Assembly: GCA_016784605.1 (NCBI GenBank)
Contig: JADHUI010000019.1
Location: 1 to 51,869, forward strand
Direction of reading: 5' to 3'
Length of the DNA stretch: 51,869 nucleotides
Source: Fidelibacterota bacterium
Lineage (GTDB): Bacteria; Fidelibacterota; Marinisomatia; Marinisomatales; UBA1611
Shown here: positions 19,181-28,088 of the stretch, in pieces
Layout: each line of letters starts with the position of its first letter
How positions within the stretch are numbered: the stretch's first letter is position 1
Notes under the pieces: generated by a model
Told to the model about the DNA's origin: nothing
Databases searched by the model: none
Seen by the model: only the letters and a program-made list of their open reading frames with translations
Translations under genes and position numbers: made by a program

Positions 19181-20746
19181 ATGAGACGCATCCACATACG
19201 CATTTTATTCATACTTTTTACGGCATTAAATGCCCAAAGTAGCCCATCGGTTCAAGGAGCCGTTGGCGCTGTTACGATTGATGGGAAGATTTGGAATCAA
19301 ATCGCTCTCCGTCCAGTTATCCCAATAGGAAAAGTTGCCGTAGCTTTAGATATTGTTTTATACATAGATCAAGATGGCAATATCCATAAAGATGAGTGGG
19401 ATTTTTCAAATGGGACTGCCACAAAAAACACGCTCATAGATAAAATCTATTATATCCGCTATGGTCAAAAATGGGAACCATTGTATCTAAAAGTCGGCGC
19501 CTTAGATCGTGTCTCCATGGGATACGGTATTTTAGCAAATGGATATTCCAACTCCATTCAATATCCGCAAGTTAGAAAAGTTGGTATGGAAGTGGGTATA
19601 AAGCGTGATGGATTTTCCTTTTATGGATTTACAAATGATTTTAAAGAAAATTTAGGTGTCGCAGGCTTTCGAGTTGTTACACCGCCATTTATGGGGATTC
19701 CAACAGCCTTTTCTATTATTTCTGATCGAAACCAATATTTAGGATTAAAAGATAGTGACGAAGACGGTCGCCCAGATTTGGTGGATGATTTCCCAAATGA
19801 TATTTTATATTGGCTGGATACAGATGGCGATAATATAGCGGATAGAGATCCATTAGAATGGGACATTGATGGAGATGGTATTACGGATACGCTCGATTCA
19901 GATATTCCTGGTTGGACCTTGGACACAACCATTGTTTTAGATGATTCGATATCAAGGAAGCCTGAACCTATCAATATATTTATTGATGAAAAACCCGTGT
20001 CAGCCATTGCGCTTGATTTTGGGTATCCATTAGTGAAAGAAAAGCGACTATCCATTTCTGTTTATGCTCAGATTGCAAAAATGATTGGCGAAACTATTTC
20101 CCCTGAGTCTGGAGATAGAACTGATCTTGGGACTGGAATTGTTCCTTTAGGTATTTCTGCGAAATTTGGCCCTGCAACGTTTAATTTAGAATATCATATT
20201 ATGCCAGAAGGCAGATTTGAATTTGGATATTGGAATCGATCCTATGAAATCGATCGAGCCACATTTTCATCTACAACTTCTGGACAAGGATTATCATCTA
20301 TGAATATAGTAACCAAATCAAGCAAGTTAGGGTATTATGGAAAGCAAAAAGGGCCATTCTCTCGATTGAATTTAAATTTGGGTTCTTATGTTGGAACGGG
20401 AATATCTTATCAAAACTTATTTGGGGAACAATGGAATTTTGAAACTCAGCAATTTGAAGAAAATACAAATCAAAGTTTTTTAGCTTTTTTAAGATTAAGA
20501 AAATCCATTAGCAAAATCAAAACTGCTGAATGGTATTACCAACAAAGGAATGTGCCTAATCCATTTGATTTTGAATTAACCGAAAATACTATTCTTGGGT
20601 ATCGCTTAGGATTAGAGCTTGGGAATGGTATGGTTTTGGTCTATAATTTTCGACGTTCTTTTAGAGACTTAGATGGTGATGGTAAAGTCGATGGACCGGA
20701 TGAAGCCGTTAATATTACAACAATAGAAACAAGTTTTTCTTTTTAA
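19181..20746 (+). CDS. outer-membrane beta-barrel-like protein with calcium-type acidic loops
   Basis: 521 residues with a signal peptide (cleavage near NAQ, residue 19), many short amphipathic strands and a terminal Phe (TSFSF), the usual end of outer-membrane barrels. Inserted in the middle are acidic loops of the thrombospondin-3/EF type: DSDEDG (191-196), DTDGDNIAD (213-221) and DIDGDGITD (228-236), with another, DLDGDGKVD, at 496-504. These normally bind calcium. Family unknown to me. It follows the propeller gene after 79 bases and precedes alaS by 6. It may be an assembly or sensor partner of the propeller protein. Confidence 0.7.
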   Translation: MRRIHIRILFILFTALNAQSSPSVQGAVGAVTIDGKIWNQIALRPVIPIGKVAVALDIVLYIDQDGNIHKDEWDFSNGTATKNTLIDKIYYIRYGQKWEPLYLKVGALDRVSMGYGILANGYSNSIQYPQVRKVGMEVGIKRDGFSFYGFTNDFKENLGVAGFRVVTPPFMGIPTAFSIISDRNQYLGLKDSDEDGRPDLVDDFPNDILYWLDTDGDNIADRDPLEWDIDGDGITDTLDSDIPGWTLDTTIVLDDSISRKPEPINIFIDEKPVSAIALDFGYPLVKEKRLSISVYAQIAKMIGETISPESGDRTDLGTGIVPLGISAKFGPATFNLEYHIMPEGRFEFGYWNRSYEIDRATFSSTTSGQGLSSMNIVTKSSKLGYYGKQKGPFSRLNLNLGSYVGTGISYQNLFGEQWNFETQQFEENTNQSFLAFLRLRKSISKIKTAEWYYQQRNVPNPFDFELTENTILGYRLGLELGNGMVLVYNFRRSFRDLDGDGKVDGPDEAVNITTIETSFSF

Positions 20747-20752
20747 GTTCTT

Positions 20753-23344
20753 ATGATGAAAGCTTCTGAAATCCGACAATCTTTTATTTCCTTTTTTGAA
20801 GGAAAGAATCATCAGTTAGTCCGCAGTTCTTCTGTGGTTCCTGTTGATGATCCTACTCTATTATTCACAAATGCTGGAATGAACCAGTTTAAACCCATTT
20901 TGTTAGGGGAAAAAGCAGCAAATCCGCCACGAGCAGTCAATAGCCAAAAATGTATTCGCGTGAGTGGAAAACACAATGATTTAGAAGAAGTGGGCGTTGA
21001 TGGGTTTCACCATACGTTTTTTGAAATGTTAGGTAATTGGTCATTTGGAGATTATTATAAAGAAGATGCGATTCGTTGGGCTTGGGAATATTTTACTGAA
21101 GTATTAAAGCTTGACAAAAATCGTTTATTTGTTTCTGTTTATAAAGAGGATGATGAAGCGCTCCAATTGTGGGAAAAGTTAACAGATATAGAACCTAAAC
21201 GAATTTTAAAATTCGGGAAAAAGGATAACTTTTGGGAAATGGGCGAAACGGGTCCATGTGGCCCATGCTCTGAAATCCATTATTACATGGGTGAAGATTT
21301 ATCTAAGATAAATTCCTCCGGAGTGAATGTCACGGATGAATATTGGGAATTATGGAATTTAGTCTTTATTCAATATAACAGGCTTGCAGATGGCACGTTA
21401 GAAGATCTGCCATCAAAACATGTAGATACGGGTGCGGGACTTGAAAGAATCGTTTCAGTCATCCAAGGAAAAAGCAGTAATTACGATACAGATTTATTTA
21501 CACCAATCATTCAATCAATTGAAACATTGACGGGTGAATCATCAGGAGGGAATAGTGTCCCATTTCAAGTGATTGCTGATCACATTCGTATGTTAGCTTT
21601 TTCAATTGCTGATGGAGCATTACCGTCAAATGATGGGCGTGGCTATGTATTGCGCCGCATTTTAAGACGTGCTGCTCGTTTTGGGCGTATTTTAGACCAA
21701 CATGAACCCTTTTTATATCAATTGGTTGATACGATTGTAGAAATCATGGGTGATGTTTATCCAGAATTAAGGGAGAAACAAAAGCATATTGAAAAAGTGA
21801 TTCAATCCGAAGAGAAATCCTTTAATACCACACTTGACCGTGGTATTCAACATTTTGAAAAATGTATCGCTCAAATTGATGACAACATTATCCCTGGGGC
21901 AGAAGCGTTTAAATTATATGATACATATGGTTTTCCGCTCGATTTAACAGAATTAATGGCGAGAGAAAAAGATCTAACTGTAGAGATCAAAGGTTTTCAT
22001 GATGAAATGCAAAAGCAGAAAGAAAGAGCGAAATCAGCTGGAAATTTCAAAGTGAATCAATCTCTAGAATGGAATATTGTATCTAAAGGTCCCGATTCAC
22101 AATTTGAAGGTTATGATACATTGGAAGGGAATTATTCCATTAAGCGGTGGGCTAAATCTGACGATATAACCATTCTTGTTTTAGATGCAACGCCATTTTA
22201 TGCTGAGTCAGGCGGGCAAGTTGGAGATACCGGGCTCATTTCTGGCGACGGCTTTGCTGTTCATGTGAAAGATGTTAAAAAAGATGGCGACACCTTTTTG
22301 CATTATTGCGAAGGGTTTATTCCTGAATCCGTTTTTTCTAAGAAAGTTTATTGTAAAGTAGATGATATGCACAGACAAGCGGTGCGTATAAACCATTCAG
22401 CGACCCATTTAATGCATTCAGCCTTAAAGAATATATTAGGCGATCATATTCAGCAAGCGGGATCATTAGTTTGTGGAGATTATTTACGTTTTGACGTAAC
22501 TCATTTTGAAAAAATCACAGCGGAAGAATTATTGAATATTGAAAATTATGTAAACAGTAAAATACGGTATAACAGTGATGTATCTACAGAAGTTAAAGGA
22601 TACGATGAAGCTAAAAAAAGTGGTGCAACAGCATTGTTTGGTGAAAAATATGGAGATCAAGTTCGTGTAGTTCGAATGGGGAATTATTCTCATGAATTAT
22701 GCGGTGGAACTCATGTGAGTCGGACTGGAGACATTGGGTTATTTAAAATTATAGAAGAATCATCCTTAGCCTCGGGCGTTCGTAGATTGATGGCATTAAC
22801 CGGTGAATCAGCTTTTGAGTTTATACAAAATCAAAATTCCAAATTAAATGAAATCCAACAACACCTTAAATGCGCACAAAATGAAATTATTAGCCGAATT
22901 GATAAATTAATCGATGATAAAAAATCATTAGAGAAAAAATTGAAAAAACGGACTGAATCTAACGATGGCGATTTAAGTGTTTTATTGGATTCTATTAAGA
23001 AAATTTCAGATTACAGTTTACTTATATCGCTGACGGAAGCTGAAAGTATGGATGATGCAAAACTTCTTGCGGATGTAATCTCTAACAAAATTAAGTCAGG
23101 CATAGCCGTTTTATTTTTTAAAGGAGAAAAGAAACCGGGTGCTGTTGTTGTTGTCTCATCTAATCTAATTAAGAAATCAATAAAAGCAGGCGACTTGGCC
23201 AAAACAATCGGAGGATTCATGGGTGGTGGTGGTGGTGGTAAACCCACTTTAGCTACTGCGGGTGGACGCGATGAAAATATGGTTCCAGAAGCAATCACAA
23301 AAACAGACGAATTATTGACACGCATGTTAAAGGAATTAAATTAA
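20753..23344 (+). CDS. alaS: alanine--tRNA ligase
   Basis: A full-length (863 residues) class II synthetase that charges tRNA-Ala. The catalytic domain has GMNQFKPI, FFEMLGNWSFGDYYKE and the motif-3 region NDGRGYVLRRILRR. The editing domain, which removes mischarged Ser and Gly, has HSATHLMHSAL and CGGTHVSRTGDIG with its zinc-binding His/Cys residues. The C-terminal DHHA1 domain ends with GGFMGGGGGGKP. ATG 20753 and 20756 are both possible starts and no strong ribosome site is seen. The next gene starts 1 base after the stop, so alaS heads or continues a coupled run. Confidence 0.97.
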   Translation: MMKASEIRQSFISFFEGKNHQLVRSSSVVPVDDPTLLFTNAGMNQFKPILLGEKAANPPRAVNSQKCIRVSGKHNDLEEVGVDGFHHTFFEMLGNWSFGDYYKEDAIRWAWEYFTEVLKLDKNRLFVSVYKEDDEALQLWEKLTDIEPKRILKFGKKDNFWEMGETGPCGPCSEIHYYMGEDLSKINSSGVNVTDEYWELWNLVFIQYNRLADGTLEDLPSKHVDTGAGLERIVSVIQGKSSNYDTDLFTPIIQSIETLTGESSGGNSVPFQVIADHIRMLAFSIADGALPSNDGRGYVLRRILRRAARFGRILDQHEPFLYQLVDTIVEIMGDVYPELREKQKHIEKVIQSEEKSFNTTLDRGIQHFEKCIAQIDDNIIPGAEAFKLYDTYGFPLDLTELMAREKDLTVEIKGFHDEMQKQKERAKSAGNFKVNQSLEWNIVSKGPDSQFEGYDTLEGNYSIKRWAKSDDITILVLDATPFYAESGGQVGDTGLISGDGFAVHVKDVKKDGDTFLHYCEGFIPESVFSKKVYCKVDDMHRQAVRINHSATHLMHSALKNILGDHIQQAGSLVCGDYLRFDVTHFEKITAEELLNIENYVNSKIRYNSDVSTEVKGYDEAKKSGATALFGEKYGDQVRVVRMGNYSHELCGGTHVSRTGDIGLFKIIEESSLASGVRRLMALTGESAFEFIQNQNSKLNEIQQHLKCAQNEIISRIDKLIDDKKSLEKKLKKRTESNDGDLSVLLDSIKKISDYSLLISLTEAESMDDAKLLADVISNKIKSGIAVLFFKGEKKPGAVVVVSSNLIKKSIKAGDLAKTIGGFMGGGGGGKPTLATAGGRDENMVPEAITKTDELLTRMLKELN

Positions 23345-23345
23345 T

Positions 23346-23777
23346 ATGCAATGGAGTCAAGACGGAAACCAGTTTATGGTTTATGTGGAAAAAAACGAAA
23401 ATATATTAGAATCAATGACTCTATTCTGTGAAAATAATGGAATCGAAAATGGTTTTATTTCAGGTATAGGTGCGATTAAATCTGTCGAAATCGGCGCTTT
23501 TGATATTGAGAATAAGACATATATTCGCAAACAAATGAGTGGTCCATTTGAATTAACCAGTTTTCAAGGGAATATTACTCTAAAGGATGGTAAACCCTTT
23601 ATTCATGCACATATTACGGTGGGCGACCATGAAATGAATATTATGGGTGGACATTTATTTGAAGCTACAGTGGCTGCGGTTGGGGAATTTTCTTTACAAA
23701 GAAGAACCTTCAATGCGTCGAGAAAACTTAATGAAGATGTTGGACTACCTTGCATCTGTTTGTCAGAAACATTTTAG
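23346..23777 (+). CDS. PPC (DUF296) domain protein
   Basis: A 143-residue single PPC domain. The family forms trimers and carries a conserved metal-binding His set: HAH at 87-89 and GGH at 101-103, followed by ATVAAVGEF. In plants the domain is joined to AT-hooks; stand-alone bacterial versions have no established reaction. No AT-hook is present here, so DNA binding is not supported. It begins 1 base after alaS and is followed by ridA after 9 bases. Confidence 0.9.
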   Translation: MQWSQDGNQFMVYVEKNENILESMTLFCENNGIENGFISGIGAIKSVEIGAFDIENKTYIRKQMSGPFELTSFQGNITLKDGKPFIHAHITVGDHEMNIMGGHLFEATVAAVGEFSLQRRTFNASRKLNEDVGLPCICLSETF

Positions 23778-23786
23778 GAGATAATC

Positions 23787-24176
23787 ATGAGTCGAAGAAT
23801 CATTCATACACCAGATGCACCAGCAGCGATTGGAACATACAATCAAGCCGTATTAACCAAAGGGATACTGTATACGTCGGGACAAATTGGGATTGACCCT
23901 CACAAGGGGCAAATCGTTCAAGGTGGAATAAAAGCAGAAACATTCCGTTCATTACAGAATATTGAAGCTATATTAAAAGCGACTGGTTTAACAAAAATGA
24001 ATATTATCAAATTGACCGTTTTTGTGACTGATTTGCGTGGTTTTGCATATGTAAATGAATCTTTTGAAAATTTTTTTGGTCATATCGATTTTCCAGCAAG
24101 ATCAACAGTAGAGGTATCTGCTTTACCGCTTGGAGCAAAAGTCGAAATAGAATGTGTCGCTACAGTGGGTGAATGA
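23787..24176 (+). CDS. ridA: RidA family enamine/imine deaminase
   Basis: A 129-residue trimeric RidA/YjgF protein. It hydrolyses reactive 2-aminoacrylate and related enamines released by PLP enzymes, giving a keto acid and ammonia. Conserved features are AIGTYNQAV, LYTSGQIGIDP, the substrate-anchoring Arg105 in PARSTVEV and Glu120 in VEIEC. It has a good ribosome site (AGGAG at 23777-23781). Its stop overlaps the following ATG (ATGA). Confidence 0.95.
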   Translation: MSRRIIHTPDAPAAIGTYNQAVLTKGILYTSGQIGIDPHKGQIVQGGIKAETFRSLQNIEAILKATGLTKMNIIKLTVFVTDLRGFAYVNESFENFFGHIDFPARSTVEVSALPLGAKVEIECVATVGE

Positions 24177-24583
24177 AATACTGCCTTTTTTTATTGTTCA
24201 TAATTGTTATTTCTGTTTCTAAGACATCTGCACAAGATTCGTTGAGCATTGTTTCACCTAAAAAAGCAGCGTATAGCTCTATTATTCCTGGGGGTGGGCA
24301 ACTCTATAATCGAAAGTTTATAAAAACGGGAATAATTATCGCATTAGAAGGATGGGCATTTTCTTCCTATAAAACGAATTCAGATTATTATAATAATTAT
24401 GATTCAAATCTATCACTGTCAAGGACGAGGTATTTGCAAAAACGAAATAAATATGTTTGGTGGATGGGATTTATTTGGTTCTATGGGTTGATTGACGCTA
24501 TCGTTGATGCCCATTTATACCCATTTCAAAATGTAATGAAGTCAAGTATTGGAACAACACAAGAATTAAAAGGAGAAAAATAA
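24173..24583 (+). CDS. DUF5683 domain protein, secreted or envelope
   Basis: 136 residues with an N-terminal signal peptide (to about residue 20, TSAQ). It is followed by the DUF5683 signature: PKKAAYSSIIPGGGQLYNRKF near 29-49, a hydrophobic stretch, an arginine-rich region and the end motif YGLIDAIVDAHLYPF. This family is typical of the Bacteroidetes/FCB group and its function is unknown. It overlaps ridA by 4 bases and shares a base with the symporter start. Confidence 0.8.
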   Translation: MKYCLFLLFIIVISVSKTSAQDSLSIVSPKKAAYSSIIPGGGQLYNRKFIKTGIIIALEGWAFSSYKTNSDYYNNYDSNLSLSRTRYLQKRNKYVWWMGFIWFYGLIDAIVDAHLYPFQNVMKSSIGTTQELKGEK

Positions 24584-26031
24584 TGATTGAACAAAGAGAA
24601 CATTGGGGTTCAAAAGCAGGATTTATATTAGCAGCTGCGGGATCTGCCATTGGGTTAGGGAATATTTGGAAATTCCCTTATATCGCCGGTGAAAATGGTG
24701 GCGCGGCCTTTATCTTTATTTATTTAATCTGTATTGCGCTCATCGGTCTCCCTGTTTTAATCGCAGAAATTCTTTTGGGGCGTTCTACACAAAGAAATCC
24801 AGTTGGTGCATTTAAAAAACTATCAGGAAAACCATTTTGGGTCACGGTTGGAAGTATGGGCGTGCTGGCTGGTTTTATCATTTTATCTTTCTATACAGTC
24901 ATTGCGGGTTGGTCTATTGGTTACATAATAGAAGCATTAAAAGGATCCTTTTCACTGTTTTCAGATCCGAGTATTGCTTCTTCGTATTTTGATGAGAGGG
25001 TGAGTGATGTAAGTTGGATCGTTGGATATCATACGCTGTTTTCAATTTTAACAATGTTGGTGGTTTATGCCGGTGTAAATAAAGGGATAGAGAAAGGGAG
25101 CAAAATCATGATGCCGGTTCTCTTTTTCCTCTTAGTTCTTTTAGTTATTCGTGGAGTTACATTACCTGGCGCTGATAAAGGATTAGCCTTTTTATGGTCA
25201 CCCGATTGGTCTAAAATTTCGGGTCAATCTGTTTTAATTGCGTTAGGACATGCATTCTTTACTATTAGTCTCGGGATGGGTGCTATGATGACCTATGGTT
25301 CTTATTTATCGCAGAAGGATCATATCCCCAGTGCTGCAATTCAAATTGTGTTTTTGGATACGCTGATCGCTTTGTTGGCAGGTGTAGCCATATTTACAGC
25401 TGTTTTTGCAATGGGTCAAGATCCCGCAAGCGGACCGGGGCTTATTTTTGTAACGTTACCCGTGGTATTTGCAAAGATGCCTGGTGGCGTTATTTGGGCT
25501 TTATTATTCTTTTTATTACTTACGCTCGCTGCTCTAACGTCGGCTATTTCTTTACTCGAAGTCGTTGTAGCCTATTTTGTAGATGAAAGAAAATGGAAAC
25601 GTCATAAGGCGGTACTTATCTTTGGATTTGTTACTTTTCTAATTGGTGTTCCGAGTGCATTATCATTTAATATCATGTCCGATGTTCATTTTTTCGGAAA
25701 AACTTGGTTTGATAATGCAGACTATTTAGCCTCAAATATTTTGTTACCGGGTGGTGGTTTGTTTATATCAATATTTGTGGGATGGATTTGGGGATTTGAC
25801 AAAGTACTCATCGAATTGAAAAAAGGCTCGGAATCATTATTCGATAATTATCCACTTGTCATTAAAGCTTGGAAAATATTTTTGAAATATCTTTCTCCTG
25901 TAATGATATTAATCGTGTTCCTTCATTCTGTCGGATTACTTGAAAGTGCCATGCTCCAATTTCGAACAAGTTGGGTAATGATTTCCTTAGCCTTAACAGC
26001 CGTATATTTACTTTCAAAAAGGAGCAAATAA
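24583..26031 (+). CDS. sodium-dependent transporter, NSS/SNF family
   Basis: A 482-residue neurotransmitter:sodium symporter homologue with about eleven membrane helices. The hallmark unwound helix 1 is AAAGSAIGLGNIWKFPYIAGENGGAA split around residues 18-43; I see the N-terminal WGSKAGF and the later SLGMGAMMTYGSY of helix 6. Bacterial members take up amino acids with sodium. The substrate is not predictable from sequence here. It starts on the last base of the preceding stop (TAATG), so the pair is coupled. Confidence 0.93.
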   Translation: MIEQREHWGSKAGFILAAAGSAIGLGNIWKFPYIAGENGGAAFIFIYLICIALIGLPVLIAEILLGRSTQRNPVGAFKKLSGKPFWVTVGSMGVLAGFIILSFYTVIAGWSIGYIIEALKGSFSLFSDPSIASSYFDERVSDVSWIVGYHTLFSILTMLVVYAGVNKGIEKGSKIMMPVLFFLLVLLVIRGVTLPGADKGLAFLWSPDWSKISGQSVLIALGHAFFTISLGMGAMMTYGSYLSQKDHIPSAAIQIVFLDTLIALLAGVAIFTAVFAMGQDPASGPGLIFVTLPVVFAKMPGGVIWALLFFLLLTLAALTSAISLLEVVVAYFVDERKWKRHKAVLIFGFVTFLIGVPSALSFNIMSDVHFFGKTWFDNADYLASNILLPGGGLFISIFVGWIWGFDKVLIELKKGSESLFDNYPLVIKAWKIFLKYLSPVMILIVFLHSVGLLESAMLQFRTSWVMISLALTAVYLLSKRSK

Positions 26032-26036
26032 AGGAA

Positions 26037-26858
26037 ATGCTTGTTGCTCGTCTTATTCCGTTTACTGGAAAATCTTACAAAAAATATTCTGAATGTTCTG
26101 CTAAATATGATGCATGCATTGATTCAAAAAATCCATTGCAGTTGTTTGGATTATGGGGCATTATAGTTTCAGGAATGAGTTTTGGAGTCGCTTTTAGCGA
26201 TAGGTATTCCTATTGGAGTAATTCTGGTTGGATGCTTGAAGGACCCATGCTTATTGTTTTAACAGCTATTTATATACTTTTGTTAAGACCTCGAAAAATT
26301 ATAGATATAACTGTGGCGCCTAATAATCTTACTAGTAGTGTTAAATTTTCCGTTTTTTCCATTATAATGTTTGTAATTGGAGCAATGGTTTCATCTACTC
26401 ATACTTTGAATATGACAATCTTTTTAGGAGTCATACCCTATGTATTGTCATTCTTAGGTGGCGCGTTCATTTTTGCCCTTCCCATTCAATTAAATGGAAA
26501 AAAAGGAGTGTGGGATGTATCGAACTGGCACCAAAAAAAGTCGGTTTTAATGCAGTCATTTATTTTGATGCTGAGTGGGATGTTGAGTGGATTTTATTTG
26601 GATGATCCAATAATTAGCACAGTTTCCATGATTGCACTCCCTTTTCCATTAATAGCTTATCTTTATCCTGCTCACATTCGGCATATTCAACGGGCTCGGT
26701 TTTTCCCTATGTTTATTTTATTAATGTTTCTTTCCGTTCGAATCCCATGGTTCTTGATTCCGTTGGCTGTATTATTTTTTTTACTTCGCACTTTTTATTA
26801 TTTTCGATATGGGATTATTTATCCATCATTTGGTGTAGATCATGAAGAAATCACCTAA
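26037..26858 (+). CDS. integral membrane protein of unknown function
   Basis: I do not recognise this 273-residue protein. Started at ATG 26037 (AAAAAGGAG at 26016-26024 upstream), it begins 5 bases after the symporter stop. A longer frame from 25971 would overlap the symporter and adds no plausible sequence. It has six or seven hydrophobic segments with short loops and a cysteine pair near the N-terminus (SECSAKYDAC). It has no motif that I can assign. Its end overlaps the flavoprotein gene by 17 bases, so it is probably co-transcribed with it. Confidence 0.7.
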   Translation: MLVARLIPFTGKSYKKYSECSAKYDACIDSKNPLQLFGLWGIIVSGMSFGVAFSDRYSYWSNSGWMLEGPMLIVLTAIYILLLRPRKIIDITVAPNNLTSSVKFSVFSIIMFVIGAMVSSTHTLNMTIFLGVIPYVLSFLGGAFIFALPIQLNGKKGVWDVSNWHQKKSVLMQSFILMLSGMLSGFYLDDPIISTVSMIALPFPLIAYLYPAHIRHIQRARFFPMFILLMFLSVRIPWFLIPLAVLFFLLRTFYYFRYGIIYPSFGVDHEEIT

Positions 26859-28080
26859 TTCTGAATATGATATAATCATTGTCGGTGCTGGACCGGCAGG
26901 GTCATCTGCAGCATTATTTGCACAAAGACTCGGTTTAAAACCATTGCTTTTGGATAAATCCATATTCCCGAGAGATAAAATTTGCGGAGATGCATTATCT
27001 GGCAAATCCGTTCGCTTATTACGAGACTTAGACTTATTAGAAAAAACGCGTGAATTACCTGGCGCACACATAAAACGTATCACGTTTGGCGGGCCAAAAT
27101 ATCAGCAATTTGATTTACACTTAAAGGGTGATTCTGAAGGGAAGAATGATGAAGGATTTTCTATTCGCCGTGAAATATTTGATGACATGTTATTCCGAAC
27201 AGTTCAAGAAGCAGGAATCGACACACTCGAAGGTTTTACTGTAAAAAACATTATCCAAGATAAAGGATTTGTTACAGGAGTGAAGGGAATTTTAAAAGAA
27301 TCAAATGAAGAATTATCCTTCACTTCTAAATTGCTTTTTGGTGCTGATGGTTATAATTCAATTGTTGCCAAAAAATTAAACTTATATGACATGGATATGG
27401 AACACACATCTGTTGGTATCCGATGCTATTATGAAAATGTTAAAGATTTAACGGACCAAATTGAATTACATTATGTTCCCGAATTAATTCCTGGATATTT
27501 ATGGATTTTTCCATCAGATGGAAATCGAGCAAATATAGGAGTTGGTTTATCAAAAGATGACGCCAAACAGAAAAAAATTAATCTTGTAAAAGTCATGGAA
27601 GAAATACTTTCAAAGCCACCATTTGTTGAACGATTTTCTGATGCAGAGCCATTAGAAAAGCCCAAAGGATGGAACCTACCTTTAGGGAGCATACAACGTG
27701 AGAATCATGGAAATGGATTTATGCTTCTTGGCGATGCAGCTGGAATTATCGATCCTTTTACGGGTGAAGGCATTGGCAATGCGCTTGTTTCGGGGAAAAT
27801 TGCTGCAGAAACGGCGAAACAGGCATTAGAATTGGGTAACTACTCATCTGAAATTCTTAAGGCATATGACGTGCAATTATGGGATGAACTTGGTTCTGAG
27901 CTAAAAGTAAGTACAAAACTTCAACGGTTGGCTAAATCAAAGTTTTTATTGAATTTTGTAATTGGACGTGCTTCTCGAAACGAAGATATTCGAGAAATTA
28001 TTTCCGGAATGCTTTCAAATGAAATTCCAAAAGAAAAATTAAATAATCCCTTTTTCTATTTAAAATTATTATTCTACTAA
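26842..28080 (+). CDS. geranylgeranyl-reductase-family FAD-dependent oxidoreductase
   Basis: A 412-residue flavoprotein of the GGR group. Its N-terminal dinucleotide fold is IIIVGAGPAGSSAA (about 12-25), followed by DKSIFPRDKICGDALS, which has the conserved PR.K.CG motif. The middle has the conserved LLFGADGYNS, and the second FAD motif is LLGDAAGIIDPFTGEGIGNAL. Members saturate isoprenoid chains of lipids or quinones, though many bacterial ones are uncharacterised. A polyprenyl synthase gene lies 11 kb downstream, but no direct link is shown. It overlaps the preceding membrane gene and is followed after 8 bases by the helicase gene. Confidence 0.9.
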   Translation: MKKSPNSEYDIIIVGAGPAGSSAALFAQRLGLKPLLLDKSIFPRDKICGDALSGKSVRLLRDLDLLEKTRELPGAHIKRITFGGPKYQQFDLHLKGDSEGKNDEGFSIRREIFDDMLFRTVQEAGIDTLEGFTVKNIIQDKGFVTGVKGILKESNEELSFTSKLLFGADGYNSIVAKKLNLYDMDMEHTSVGIRCYYENVKDLTDQIELHYVPELIPGYLWIFPSDGNRANIGVGLSKDDAKQKKINLVKVMEEILSKPPFVERFSDAEPLEKPKGWNLPLGSIQRENHGNGFMLLGDAAGIIDPFTGEGIGNALVSGKIAAETAKQALELGNYSSEILKAYDVQLWDELGSELKVSTKLQRLAKSKFLLNFVIGRASRNEDIREIISGMLSNEIPKEKLNNPFFYLKLLFY

Positions 28081-28088
28081 GATGAACT

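Noticed and set aside
19621-20055. 144-codon open frame on the minus strand inside the barrel gene
   Set aside because: It lies fully antisense to a gene with signal peptide and typical codon use; its serine/proline-rich translation is what antisense of Asp/Gly-rich coding DNA gives.
23011-23325. 104-codon minus-strand frame with a run of prolines
   Set aside because: The prolines are only the complement of the Gly-rich C-terminal segment of AlaS.
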